From Ostreococcus mediterraneus (taxonomy: Eukaryota; Chlorophyta; Mamiellophyceae; Mamiellales; Bathycoccaceae): a stretch of 64,000 nt of DNA. The stretch covers positions 248,001 to 312,000 of the forward strand of contig WMKK01000022.1 in NCBI GenBank assembly GCA_012295225.1, read 5' to 3'. Position 1 is the first letter of the stretch, and every line of letters begins with the position of its first letter. A program made the position numbers and the translations under genes. Below, piece by piece: positions 1 to 9,729 of the stretch. Under the pieces are notes generated by a model. The model was not told where the DNA came from and ran no database searches. It worked only from the letters and a program-made list of their open reading frames with translations.

Positions 1-2
1 AC

Positions 3-542
3 GTGGACGTTGTGAACAACGAGTGGACTGGGGCAGAGGCGACGGGGTACATGAAACATATCGTCGAGCGCTACCAGGATCTCGCAGAAGTGCTAGTTTT
101 CGCCCACGGACACGTGAAATCTCGACACAGTCGTGAACTTTGCACGGCGATACAAAGAGGTCTCGGTCGGCTTAGAGATGACGTAGATTTGCCAATATTC
201 GTTAACATTAACAACTGGCATCAGCGCAGGTGCGTTTCACGCACGCGGGTTCGAGGCCAATACGCCACGAAAGAATTGCGAGATGCGTTGTACGCTGCAT
301 GGCACACGCTCGTTAGCGGTGATTCTGTAGCCGAACCAGCGAGGTTTACGTGGGAATGTTGTGCGCAATTTGTGACGACGCGCGTGAGCATCCGCCGACG
401 CTCACACAAAGCGTGGTCACATATGTTCGATGTCATGTCACAAGGCACGTATGGTGATGGCCTAGTTGCTGGATTTCTTTGGGAATACTTATGGCCCACG
501 CTAATCGATGAGTACGGCAACGTTGGCAAAGCAACATGTTGA
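3..542 (+). CDS. DUF3431-like protein, 5' end outside window
   Basis: Reading frame of 179 codons, open to the window edge, so the true start lies upstream. The residues fit DUF3431 (PF11913): an N-E-W start followed by a Y-M-K-H-I-V segment near residue 16, a V-F-A-H-G-H motif near residue 32, I-N-N-W-H near residue 68, a W-E-C-C-A-Q-F core near residue 115 and a C-terminal E-Y-L-W-P block. Function of the family is not established; many members are membrane-anchored and occur beside glycosyltransferases, as here. A full-length relative lies at 24923-25987 and a partial near-identical copy at 6999-7365. Family assignment is from motif memory, not a search. Confidence 0.65.
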   Translation: MDVVNNEWTGAEATGYMKHIVERYQDLAEVLVFAHGHVKSRHSRELCTAIQRGLGRLRDDVDLPIFVNINNWHQRRCVSRTRVRGQYATKELRDALYAAWHTLVSGDSVAEPARFTWECCAQFVTTRVSIRRRSHKAWSHMFDVMSQGTYGDGLVAGFLWEYLWPTLIDEYGNVGKATC

Positions 543-717
543 GAGACGTGCGCGAAAGACGTATGATCCTTTATTAATTAGTTTCCCGATGAATAATAAT
601 ACGATGCGTGCTTGGAAGACGACGAATAGTGCATCACTCTCGTCCTTTTGTGACACACACGATGCGTATTGGGGCGACAATTGTACTCGTCACCCAATAC
701 ACACGCGCCATGCTGCT
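174..717 (+). repeat. segmental duplication, copy 1 (partner 6997-7540)
   Basis: These 544 bases match 6997-7540 with no indel and only scattered substitutions. The block covers the 3' two thirds of the DUF3431-like gene and about 175 bases of downstream sequence. The partner copy begins exactly at the end of a hAT-derived MITE. Confidence 0.9.
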
Positions 718-756
718 TGTTACGCCGTTGTGATATGGGTGATCACGCCCTGTTGG

Positions 757-1581
757 CCCAAATTTTTGATATTCAACTGTTTCCAACACGCATTGATGAG
801 TTCATGTGATGATATACTCATGGTACTGGCTATTGGCATCATCGCTGTGTTTGTGACCCTGACAATTATGTCCTCAAAATTGTTGCAGTAAATCGCGTTG
901 TGCTTCTTCGTCTGTTCAGCGAACGCATGAGTTGTCTCAAAAAGTGTTCTTTGTGACATCGTTTGGATTTGAATCAAGAAAGATCTCAGTTAACTTGTTG
1001 GTGTTGGATTTCCCAACGTATGCTAATTCAATCCAATCCTTGGTTTGCGCACACTGTCTTTTGGGACAGGATACAACACATGTAATATCTCAAATGGATA
1101 CCGGTACTTGTGAGAAAGATAGATTATTCTCTCCCCCTGTTCTTTCTGCGACTATCGCGTAAGCAACATGTTTCGCAGTCTGCTACCGGTACATGACTTG
1201 TATAGTCTTTATATAGCTGAATGTCTGTAATCCATCTATTTGTGATGGGAGTTTGAATTTGCTTTGCACAGATGTGACCAAAAGAAACAGCATCGTTTTA
1301 TGTTTTTCAGAAGTCGATTCAGCTGTTTGATGCACCCTGTTACAGCTGCAATATTTCAAACAAGAATGTTCTTTTGATTCATCATGATTATCATTGTGGA
1401 GATGCACCCTGATTAGTTCATCTTTTAATTTTGCTTGAACAGTTCTCAATTTAGTACCTTCTTCAGCGTCTTTGATAGTTGAAGTATAATTGTTGTCTTG
1501 CATGTTGCATGAGCACCCTTTGCAATTTTGGAAAATGTGTAATAACAAGACAGTGTGTTTTCTCTGTTGTTTTATGTTATT
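757..1581. repeat. 0.8-kb dispersed repeat, copy 1 (partner 26367-27154)
   Basis: The block aligns with 26367-27154 throughout, with many substitutions and small indels, so this duplication is older than the others in the window. No clear terminal inverted repeats are visible. Its right edge sits at the start codon of the membrane-protein gene at 1582. Both copies keep a minus-strand open frame rich in Cys and His. Confidence 0.8.
1183..1548 (-). CDS. Cys/His-rich ORF inside the 0.8-kb repeat, uncertain
   Basis: A 121-codon frame that is also open in the second repeat copy (26815-27207). The shared part includes F-Q-N-C-K-G-C-S-C, then K-D-A-E-E-G, then R-V-H-L-H-N-D-N-H-D-E-S-K-E and C-S-C-N-R-V-H-Q. 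One indel between the copies is 3 bases and stays in frame, which favours past coding, but replacement changes are common. No family recognised. It could be an exon or relic of a mobile-element gene, or chance. Confidence 0.25.
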   Translation of the reverse strand: MLLHIFQNCKGCSCNMQDNNYTSTIKDAEEGTKLRTVQAKLKDELIRVHLHNDNHDESKEHSCLKYCSCNRVHQTAESTSEKHKTMLFLLVTSVQSKFKLPSQIDGLQTFSYIKTIQVMYR

Positions 1582-2235
1582 ATGGGAACGTTGATACCGC
1601 TTGCGCTATCGGCGCTCGCATTACCTGGTGCGATTACGAAGGCTTCAATTCAAGTGAAAGAGCTTTTCCCCTCTTCTGCGTGGATCGGATGGTTGATACG
1701 GTTGATGCCAATCTTCTATCTGCCTTGGGCAGCGGCGATCTTTTGCAGCCTGAGTCAGATTTTCTCCGGTCCCTTTGTCACGTGCGCCGTCGTGTGTTTT
1801 CTATTCATGAAAGTGATCGATGTCACCTACAATCCAAAAGCGCATACGGCGTCTTACGGTTCGTATCAAGATTACAGAACTGCGCGACGTCCGAACCTGC
1901 GCACATTCGTGATGCTCAAAATGCTCTTGGTGGCGAGTGTAGTGTCCGTCATCGTGGCGCTATCCACGGATAAGTATCTGAAGAGAATCGGAATAAAATC
2001 TTTGGTTGGAGAAGTTGAGGATTTGGGCCCCGCCACGGCGCACTTCGTCGTAAACTTTCTCATCGGTTTCGTTGCGAAGAGTTCGAACAGCGTCGTCATG
2101 TTTACAGACGTCTTGCTCATCATAATCGCGTTTGTCGCCCGAGCGCCTTTGTCGACAGAGGATCACCGCGTCGCAACGGTGCTTTCACAAATGTTGCAAA
2201 CCTCGGTGGATTCTGCGCCTGCATCGAGTATTTAA
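1582..2235 (+). CDS. multi-pass membrane protein, unknown
   Basis: Using the ATG at 1582 gives 217 residues; a GTG at 1555 would add nine. Hydrophobic stretches occur near residues 3-18, 30-60, 65-83, 112-132, 160-180 and 190-207, so five or six membrane segments are likely. A short polar loop with K-A-H-T-A-S-Y-G-S-Y-Q-D-Y lies near residue 90. No family recognised. The 0.8-kb repeat ends directly at the start codon, so the original N-terminus and promoter may have been lost or replaced. Confidence 0.55.
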   Translation: MGTLIPLALSALALPGAITKASIQVKELFPSSAWIGWLIRLMPIFYLPWAAAIFCSLSQIFSGPFVTCAVVCFLFMKVIDVTYNPKAHTASYGSYQDYRTARRPNLRTFVMLKMLLVASVVSVIVALSTDKYLKRIGIKSLVGEVEDLGPATAHFVVNFLIGFVAKSSNSVVMFTDVLLIIIAFVARAPLSTEDHRVATVLSQMLQTSVDSAPASSI

Positions 2236-2480
2236 CGCCGAGTGCGTGAAAAATACACTACAGGTCCGGTAGTGTTTTGGAAATCAGTTATTTTTTTAAT
2301 GTTAAACTGAGTCAATCAATATTACAACCTTCAAGGTTTAAATGTTTTGTGCTCCCGCACGAGTCGTCATACATGAATGTCAACGCATACACGAATTGTG
2401 CAGAGTAATTTGATTAAAGTACCAACGTAGGTACTAATTAACAGACTAGGGTCTTTTTAAATTTACGTCCGTAATTCGTT

Positions 2481-2981
2481 TCAAACGCTCGCCTTGCGTC
2501 GCCTTCGTCGTCGTCTCTCATACAGTTTGTGCTTCTTCAGGCACGCCATACACGTCTTTCTATTTTCCAAAAAACATGTCTCAATGTCAAGGTAGTTCTT
2601 ACAACTTGTACAAAATTTCTCCTTCTTGATTGATGGTCTGGTCGATGGCGGTGCACTACTCGGCAACTCTACTGTCGTTTCATTTGACAGTATATCGTCT
2701 CGACACACACGGCACAGCGCGCGGTGGTCGTCGCGAGACGCATTCTTGCTCGGTGAACGTCTACCGACGTCAAAGTCATCGAAGACGTTATCCATGATAC
2801 CTAACGTAACGACATCTTCGATATCATCTGCAAACGTGCGCGTATGCGTATTATTGTTGCATAACGACGCGGTGGTCGCAGACGCTTTCGGCGTCGTAGA
2901 CCTTTGCCGCCGCATATTTCTCGTTTTCCACACCAACGCATAGTCTAGTTCCCCCCGTTTGCACGTCTTCCGTGAATGCAT
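2481..2981 (-). CDS. small basic zinc-finger protein
   Basis: 166 residues from an ATG at 2981. The C-terminus holds F-C-T-S-C, 14 residues, then C-M-A-C (C-x2-C...C-x2-C), followed by K-K-H-K-L-Y-E and a run of Arg/Lys that could bind DNA or act as nuclear signal. The layout resembles half of an SBP-type finger with its basic tail but is shorter. A second C-x2-C (C-R-V-C-R) lies near residue 90. A paralogue with the same C-terminal module lies at 27851-28276. A nucleic-acid-binding role is inferred only from the zinc-binding pattern and basic tail. Confidence 0.55.
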   Translation of the reverse strand: MHSRKTCKRGELDYALVWKTRNMRRQRSTTPKASATTASLCNNNTHTRTFADDIEDVVTLGIMDNVFDDFDVGRRSPSKNASRDDHRALCRVCRDDILSNETTVELPSSAPPSTRPSIKKEKFCTSCKNYLDIETCFLENRKTCMACLKKHKLYERRRRRRRKASV

Positions 2982-3934
2982 GTGCGAAATCCGACGACGA
3001 CGACGACGACGATAGAACCGCGCGTTAGCGTAGATAACTCACTGTTCGTTACCTATCGAATTCACACACGCGCCCCGTACGTTTGCACGTCGCACGCGCC
3101 ACGACTGTGTCCAAGGTCTCCTGGAGCGAGTAATGGTGCGCGCGTCGTCCCGACCGCTTCCGCGCGCGTCGTAAAACACACAACGCACACACGCGCGGCG
3201 CGGTGCACAACTCCTTAACGCAGGTACTCGCGGCGCACGCACGCGCTCGTCTGACCACGCGCACACGCGTGCGAGACAGACGTCAGAGACAGACAGACAC
3301 GACGCACAACACGACACCCAACCCAACTGAGAGTTGATGGATACGCGCGCGTGGCTTTCCGTTCCAAGGCTCGTCATCGGACAATCGGAAGGTTTTGTTC
3401 TCTACTCGTACCGGTAGACGGACACTACGAATGACCGCATGCACCATATAGATCCAACGGCACGCGCGCGCGTACGTTCGCGCGTCCGTGGTCATAATAT
3501 GCGTCGGAAACCACAACGCGTCGGAAAACTTCCAACCAAAACGCGTCGACGTCGTCGTCGTCGAGCGATGTGGGGCCAAGGCCCGGTCCAATACTGTAGT
3601 ACACTATCCACTATATAATACATGCAGTTACAACCATACATAGCATATATGACATTAAAGTACGAACATCACACCCGCACCCTCGATGACGATTGTCGTG
3701 TGGTTTCGCCGCTGATTTCAAACACTTTTGAACTCTCTGGTCACTCGATGTGAGCGTTAGTATACATGTCGTAGCGTCAATGATGGGACGCGCGCGACCG
3801 AGGCAGAAGCGTCATGACACCGGTGCACGCGGCGTCGGTGTGCACGGGCATCGGCGTCGGCGATCTCGGGTTCTTCGTGCGCGCCGGTCGAGTCGTTTGG
3901 CTCCGAGTCGAACGCGCTGAGCGAAGGGACAACA
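2982..3934. other. GC-rich intergenic stretch, no gene seen
   Basis: Contains CGA trinucleotide runs (about 2993-3012 and 3548-3563) and dense CG/CACG sequence. Open frames on both strands are short, Arg-rich and overlap each other, as expected from composition. It leads into the satellite array. Confidence 0.5.
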
Positions 3935-5365
3935 GGTCTCTGTGTGGTTTCAATGTCGCGTGGTCTTTCTCAAGGCGCGCAATCTCGACGCGCATAGGTA
4001 CACTCCGATGCGTATACGTGATTCCACTACGTGGTTACACGCGCGCACGCGCGGGTGCCGCGCATGTGCGAGTTGTTGTGTCGGAATGTGGACCCTAGAC
4101 GAAGCCGTCGCGCGCGTCCCCGCCGGTCTCTGTGTGGTTTCAATGTCGTGTGGTCTTTCTCAAAGCGCGCAATCTCGACGCGCATAGGTGCACTGCAATG
4201 TGTATACGTGATTCCAAAGCGTGGTTACACGCGCGCACGCGCGGGTGCCGCGCATGTGCGAGCTGTTGTGTCCAAATGTGGACCCTAGACGAAGCCGTCG
4301 CGCGCGTCGCCGCCGGTCTCTGTGTGGTTTCAATGTCGTGTGGTCTTTCTCAAGGCGCGCAATCTCGACGCGCATAGGTGCACTGCAATGTGTATACGTG
4401 ATTCCACTACGTGGTTACACGCGCGCACGCGCGGGTGCCGCGCATGTGCGAGCTGTTGTGTCCAAATGTGGACCCTAGACGAAGCCGTCGCGCGCGTCGC
4501 CGCCGGTCTCTGTGTGGTTTCAATGTCGTGTGGTCTTTCTCAAGGCGCGCAATCTCGACGCGCATAGGTGCACTGCAATGTGTATACGTGATTCCACTAC
4601 GTGGTTACACGCGCGCACGCGCGGGTGCCGCGCATGTGCGAGTTGGTGTGTCCAAATGTGGACCCTAGACGAAGCCGTCGCGCGCGTCCCCGCCGGTCTC
4701 TGTGTGGTTTCAATGTCGTGTGGTCTTTCTCAAAGCGCGCAATCTCGACGCATGCACGTGCACGACAGTGCGTATACGTGATTCCACCGCGTGGTGACTC
4801 GCGCGCACGCATAGGCTTCTCGCACGTGCGAGTTGTTGTGTCCAAATGTGGACCCTAGACGAAGCCGTCGCGCGCGTCGCCGCCGGTCTCTGTGTGGTTT
4901 CAATGTCGTGTGGTCTTTCTCAAGGCGCGCAATCTCGACGCGCATAGGTGCACTGCAATGTGTATACGTGATTCCACTACGTGGTTACACGCGCGCACGC
5001 GCGGGTGCCGCGCATGTGCGAGCTGTTGTGTCCAAATGTGGACCCTAGACGAAGCCGTCGCGCGCGTCGCCGCCGGTCTCTGTGTGGTTTCAATGTCGTG
5101 TGGTCTTTCTCAAGGCGCGCAATCTCGACGCGCATAGGTGCACTGCAATGTGTATACGTGATTCCACTACGTGGTTACACGCGCGCACGCGCGGGTGCCG
5201 CGCATGTGCGAGTTGGTGTGTCCAAATGTGGACCCTAGACGAAGCCGTCGCGCGCGTCCCCGCCGGTCTCTGTGTGGTTTCAATGTCGTGTGGTCTTTCT
5301 CAAAGCGCGCAATCTCGACGCGCATAGGTGCACTGCAATGTGTATACGTGATTCCACTACGTGGT
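3935..5365 (+). repeat. 190-bp satellite array, about 7.5 units, with three-unit higher-order period
   Basis: Units start with GGTCTCTGTGTGG at 3935, 4125, 4315, 4505, 4695, 4885, 5075 and 5265, exactly 190 bases apart; the last unit stops near 5365. Diagnostic variants recur every third unit: CAAAGC instead of CAAGGC in units 2, 5 and 8, with CCCC just before those units, and TTGGTG versus CTGTTG in adjacent units. This gives a 570-bp higher-order repeat. Because 190 is not a multiple of 3, every frame is rotated through the array and the overlapping small ORFs are not genes. Confidence 0.95.
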
Positions 5366-5579
5366 ATTATTTTTGCCTTTCACAGCACCACTAATCGTGA
5401 ATCGCACGGCTTGGAGATACAAACGAACACAAGCCTTCCATATTTCCATACCTTGGTACCGGTACATGGCGAAACTATATATACCAGACGACGCACACAA
5501 ATATTACGCACACGCGCATTCGCATCGTAAAATAGAAAAGATCGGAATGACGCGTCGTGTTCGACGGGGCCCGCTCAGA

Positions 5580-6300
5580 TGAAGAGTGAGATTCACGCGA
5601 GGGGAACGACTGTTGTTGATGAGGGGAACCAACGCATCTCGCATTTTCAACGCGTTGCAGATTTCATGTTTGTCTGCGCCTACACTCCTATCAGCGATGT
5701 CTCCAATCATGTTAGCAAAGGAAATTTTTGTCGTTCGAAAACAATTAGAAGCGAGTTTACAAATTTCTGCGCTCGCGGGAGACATAACACATATATTCAC
5801 ATCACTCGAGTTTTCACCAGCGATTCGTTTGTAAATGTCGCTGAGTGTGCGTGCGACGACATCATTTGCCGCTCCAATGAGAACCATACCAAACCACCCG
5901 CCTGTGCTGTAGCCAGTGATAACATCTCCTTGAGCCACGAATGCGGGGTTATAGCTCAGCGAGCAGCTCGCACAATCAGCCAAGAGCTGTGAACCTATGT
6001 TTTGAATGTACCCAGGAAACACAGTCGAGTTGATCACTATTTCAACGTTTTGTAATTTGAACGAGTTTAACGTCACGAACAAACTACTCAATCCGCCATG
6101 GTCGTAATAGTACTTGCCTCCGTCGGTTGGCGTGGCGATGATGATGAAAATGAGAGGTGAGGACTTCGCCGCGCGCTCCAAGTCGGTAGTCGCCTCCAAA
6201 TCACGTGCAAGCCTATTCTCTCCAGGGTCAGGGCGAAGCACAAGCCAAGGCGACCGAGACCGATCACGCAACAGTCAAACTCGGTATTAGGGGAAATCAT
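5580..6300 (-). pseudogene. UDP-sugar dehydrogenase fragment
   Basis: Resembles UDP-glucose/UDP-ManNAc dehydrogenases, which oxidise nucleotide sugars to uronic acids with NAD. The N-terminal Rossmann motif C-V-I-G-L-G-R-L-G-L is in one frame (start 6300); the rest is in another and includes I-I-A-T-P-T-D, N-S-T-V-F-P-G-Y, S-Y-N-P-A-F-V-A-Q-G and A-E-I-C-K-L-A-S-N-C-F. About 40 residues normally between these parts are missing, the frame changes near 6230, and the protein stops after about 200 residues where the family has over 400. The region of the catalytic Cys is absent. A dead host gene is the simplest reading. Its product would have supplied UDP-glucuronate, the substrate of the epimerase at 59789-61030. 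Confidence 0.75.
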
Positions 6301-6582
6301 TCTCTCCCGCAGGAGACAGTCACTTGAAATTCGCGTAGACTTTCAGATATGATGGTGCACGTGTGTGAGCGACACGAACTACGCGATCGATGCGACTCTC
6401 ATGCACAAGCGCGCTGGAGTGTGAAAGACTCCCCACGTAATTTCAACTACTTTCACAGTGAAAGACACATATTCATATTCATTTATCTGGGCAAAAGCAT
6501 ACAGGTTTTTGCCTTCTTCTCAAACTTCTTGACGTAGTTCCCATCCCTATTTTCGCGTCGAAAATTTCAACCTCCTGGGAGG

Positions 6583-6998
6583 CTGTGTTGGCGGTATGCA
6601 TATGCACAAATGGTATGCATATGCATATGCACGTGCATATGCAGGATGCACGCCCCCCACACGTGCATACGGCCATAGAAAAACGACTTTTATGTGGGGC
6701 ATGATTTTTATAAATACATTGATACTCTGATAATTACGTAAATACTGGACGAAATGACTGGTCATTTTAAGGTACGCGACGAGGGGTGGCTAGGGTTCAG
6801 AAATAAGGGTTTACCCGGCGCATGTTTACACGATCGGTGCGCAAAACACTCGTATGGAACACCATATGCACGGTATGTAGTACTCAAACGGTATATTACA
6901 TATGCTTATTATGTGTTAAGTATGGTATGCACGCGTATGCAGGCCCGGCCTGCATATGCAGGATGCACGCCCCTAGTATGCTGATTCCGCCAACACAG
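6583..6998. mobile_element. hAT-derived MITE, copy 1
   Basis: 416 bp bounded by perfect 12-bp inverted repeats CTGTGTTGGCGG and CCGCCAACACAG. The left part matches the 3' end of the hAT elements, the right part their 5' end; the join is at AAATGACT/GGTCATTT, where the transposase gene has been lost. Subterminal ATGCATATGCA-type palindromes are frequent. No 8-bp target duplication is found (CTGGGAGG left, AGATGACG right), because the right end abuts the duplicated DUF3431 block. Confidence 0.85.
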
Positions 6999-7365
6999 AG
7001 ATGACGTAGATTTGCCAATATTCGTTAACATTAACAACTGGCATCAGCGCAGGTGCGTTTCACGCACGCGGGTTCGAGGCCAATACACCACGAAAGAATT
7101 GCGAGATGCGTTGTACGCTGCATGGCACACGCTCGTTAGCGGTGATTCTGTAGCCGAACCAGCGAGGTTTACGTGGGAATGTTGTGCGCAATTTGTGACG
7201 ACGCGCGCGAGCATCCGCCAACGCTCACACAAAGCGTGGTCACATATGTTCGATGTCATGTCACAAGGCACGTATGGTGATGGCCTAGTTGCTGGATTTC
7301 TTTGGGAATACTTATGGCCCACGCTAATCGATGAGCACGGTAACGTTGGCAAAGCAACGTGTTGA
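6999..7365 (+). pseudogene. DUF3431-like gene fragment (duplicate of 175-542)
   Basis: Matches the 3' part of the gene at 3-542, including the stop codon and downstream flank to 7540, with a handful of amino-acid changes such as A/T and R/Q. The 5' third is missing and replaced by the MITE, so no start or promoter belongs to it. Confidence 0.85.
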
Positions 7366-7540
7366 GAGACGTGCGCGAAAGACGTATGATCCTTTATTAA
7401 TTAGTTTCCCGATGAATAGTAATACAACGCGTGCTTGGAAGACGACGAATAGTGCATCACTCTCGCCCTCTTGTGACACACGCAATGTGTGTTGGGGCGA
7501 CAATTGTACTCGTCACCCAATACACACGCGCCATGCTGCT

Positions 7541-8170
7541 CGTGTATGTTGTAAAATAGTTCTGACCAGATAATTTGATCGTTCCACCCTAGTTTCATCT
7601 GTGATTCAATAATGTCACGATGATCTATAAGTACTTGCTTGTGCAGCACGAAGAACCCTCCGTTTACGCCCCAGCATAGCTCTGGTAAGTGCCATCGACG
7701 AAAAACATTAGGAAAATCTTTCACTCCCATGAGCTGATAATGTGCAGGAATTCGTGTTACGAGAGTGCTCAGTTCGCCAAGGACCACCATATCCGCGTCA
7801 AAGTACACAATCCAGTCCGCGTCGTCATCACCCATGTGCTTGAAAACTTCAAGTTTATTGTATACATCTGCGTGTGAACCTGCTTGCTGAAATTTTGGTG
7901 ACGCGGCGGCGCACGACACGCTTGCCACCTCTCGAAACGACTCGTCGCATCGTTCTTTCGTTGACTGCGAAGTCAAGATGGTGATGCCTCGAGACTCGTG
8001 CGCGAGCAAGGGAGAGCGAGAGTATAGCGAAGAAACCAAATGTTTTGCTAGTGGCAAATACTCTTTTGTTCCTGCGCCTATGAAAATCCTAAATGTCCGT
8101 CGCTGCAGCGCCGCTGTGGGTTGCCGGGCAAAAGGACATTTCTGCAAACTATCCACGCGCAACCTGGGAC
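7541..8170 (-). pseudogene. GT8 glycosyltransferase, interrupted and 3'-truncated
   Basis: The frame shows GT8 features: F-R-I-F-I-G-A-G-T at the start of the domain, the metal-binding D-A-D in W-I-V-Y-F-D-A-D-M-V-V, N-G-G-F-F-V-L and W-N-D-Q. Such enzymes move a sugar from a nucleotide sugar inside the Golgi lumen. The gene is cut at 7540 by the duplicated DUF3431 flank, losing the C-terminus. Its 5' side is interrupted at 8171-8178 by the hAT element (target duplication GTGCGAAA); the next piece follows at 14018-14049 and a likely N-terminal anchor at 23947-24063. The 30 codons the ORF adds beyond 7541 belong to the duplicated flank. Confidence 0.8.
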
Positions 8171-8215
8171 GTGCGAAACTGTGTTGGCCGTATGTATATG
8201 TACGAATGGTATGTA

Positions 8216-9589
8216 CTCGTGTTTTCGAAAAAAATAGCTAAAAACGTGAATTTTCGTGTTTGCGCGCGTCTCGTGCCACGACGACTGCGCCGATAGCGCT
8301 GGTTCGCGAGTATATTTTTTAATGTTTTACGCGCTTTCCAACGACGCCTCGTTCGTCGTCATGCGTGAAGTATCGCGTCGCCGGTGGTGTGCGTGATTTC
8401 GTGCATCTTCAACGTGAATTTTTTCGAAAATAATGACTTGAGAACAAGTGCATTTTTAAGGTGTGTCAGGGTCTAGAATTACAACATTTGCGACGGCGTA
8501 GCGGCGCGACGCGATGGTTAAAAACAATGGGATCGGGTAGAACAGCTCGAAACATGTTTTTCTTTGATTCCTCGCGTTCTCATCTCGTTTCAGACGTTCT
8601 TTCCGGCGAAGGCAAACTGAAGACTCTCATCACGTGTGACTCACTCAATCCCACAACTTTCACTTTCATCGACCGTGGGAGCCGGAACGTGCGCTTTCCA
8701 CCGCATTTTCGAACATAGACGATGGCATGATAATGAATGTCGACCGTTAACACGTGAAGCACATCGACTGGACGAGTTTCGTGCGGGTCGAGGGCTAACG
8801 TAAGTCGTGAGAAGAACACTCTTTTGGCACAACGCTGGAATGCGCATCAACGCACAGAATGTCTTGCCACGCATGTGAGTAGCAAATAGACGATTGAATG
8901 TCGTCTACTATACACTTAAATGCAATCGAGCGTGTTTCCATCCAACCTACGCCTCTACACCGCGCTGGAACGTCTCGTCACTGAATAACGCCGACGTGCT
9001 TCAGTTACCACTGTTGCCGCGCACCACGAGTACGACTCCAAACGCCACGCTGTAGCATTCTTCGTCAACGTTTCAAGCCAGAATGGCGAGAAATAACATC
9101 TTTAAATGTTCTAGCTCATTAAAGCGCATAGAGATACCGCACAGCGCCCGTTCACGAGGCAGAAGTGTGCGACGTCAAGCACCTTTCAGTCACTTGGAGA
9201 GCGTGATTTGTCGACTGCATCGCCGAGCGCCGGAACGACTCACGTGGCACCTAGAAGCGGCCTAAGTCGTAAAGAATGCTTTCTCGAACGCACCTAAACC
9301 GTCGATACGTTCAGTGGCTCGTTCTGGCGCACCTGAGGGCGCGTCACACGCGGCCGATTCTACTACAAGAATTCACGTGGCATGCTCACTCTAGTGGTCG
9401 CACTCTGTGCGGCTCAGAGAGCGCGTTGCAGCTCCAACCGAGGCGAAACCGCGCGAGATCGAAAGTTTGGTCGACCCCGCAACGGGTTGGCGCGCGCGCG
9501 GCGCGGGGTGACGCGCGACGGCGCGGGAAAACGCCGATGTGAATTAATTTCATTATTTTCGGTACGTATTTTATTTTCGAAAACCCTAG
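8216..9589. mobile_element. non-autonomous element with TTTTCGAAAA ends, inserted in hAT copy 1
   Basis: Lies between TA at 8214-8215 and TA at 9590-9591, splitting hAT terminal sequence. Ends are CTCGTGTTTTCGAAAA and, on the other strand, CTAGGGTTTTCGAAAA (14 of 16 matching). The first 223 bases belong to a repeat family seen again at 59523-59750 and 43273-43496. The remaining 1.1 kb has no convincing gene; open frames are under 110 codons and Arg-rich. Confidence 0.7.
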
Positions 9590-9729
9590 TATATGTATAT
9601 GTACGTACATATGTAGGATGTACGCCCCGGGGGCGTGCATATGGCCATGGAAAAACGACTTTTATGTGGGGCGTGATTTTTAGAAATACATTGATAGTCT
9701 AATAATTACATAAATACTGGACGAAATGA

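Noticed and set aside
221-529. 102-codon minus frame repeated at 7044-7352
   Set aside because: Conserved only because the DUF3431 block is duplicated; it is antisense to that gene.
3935-5365. Possible CRISPR-like array
   Set aside because: Units are contiguous 190-bp repeats without unique spacers, in a eukaryotic setting.
3814-5530. Row of 81-, 85- and 119-codon frames with shared protein sequence
   Set aside because: They arise from the 190-bp satellite, whose length is not a multiple of three; the same protein appears in every frame in turn.
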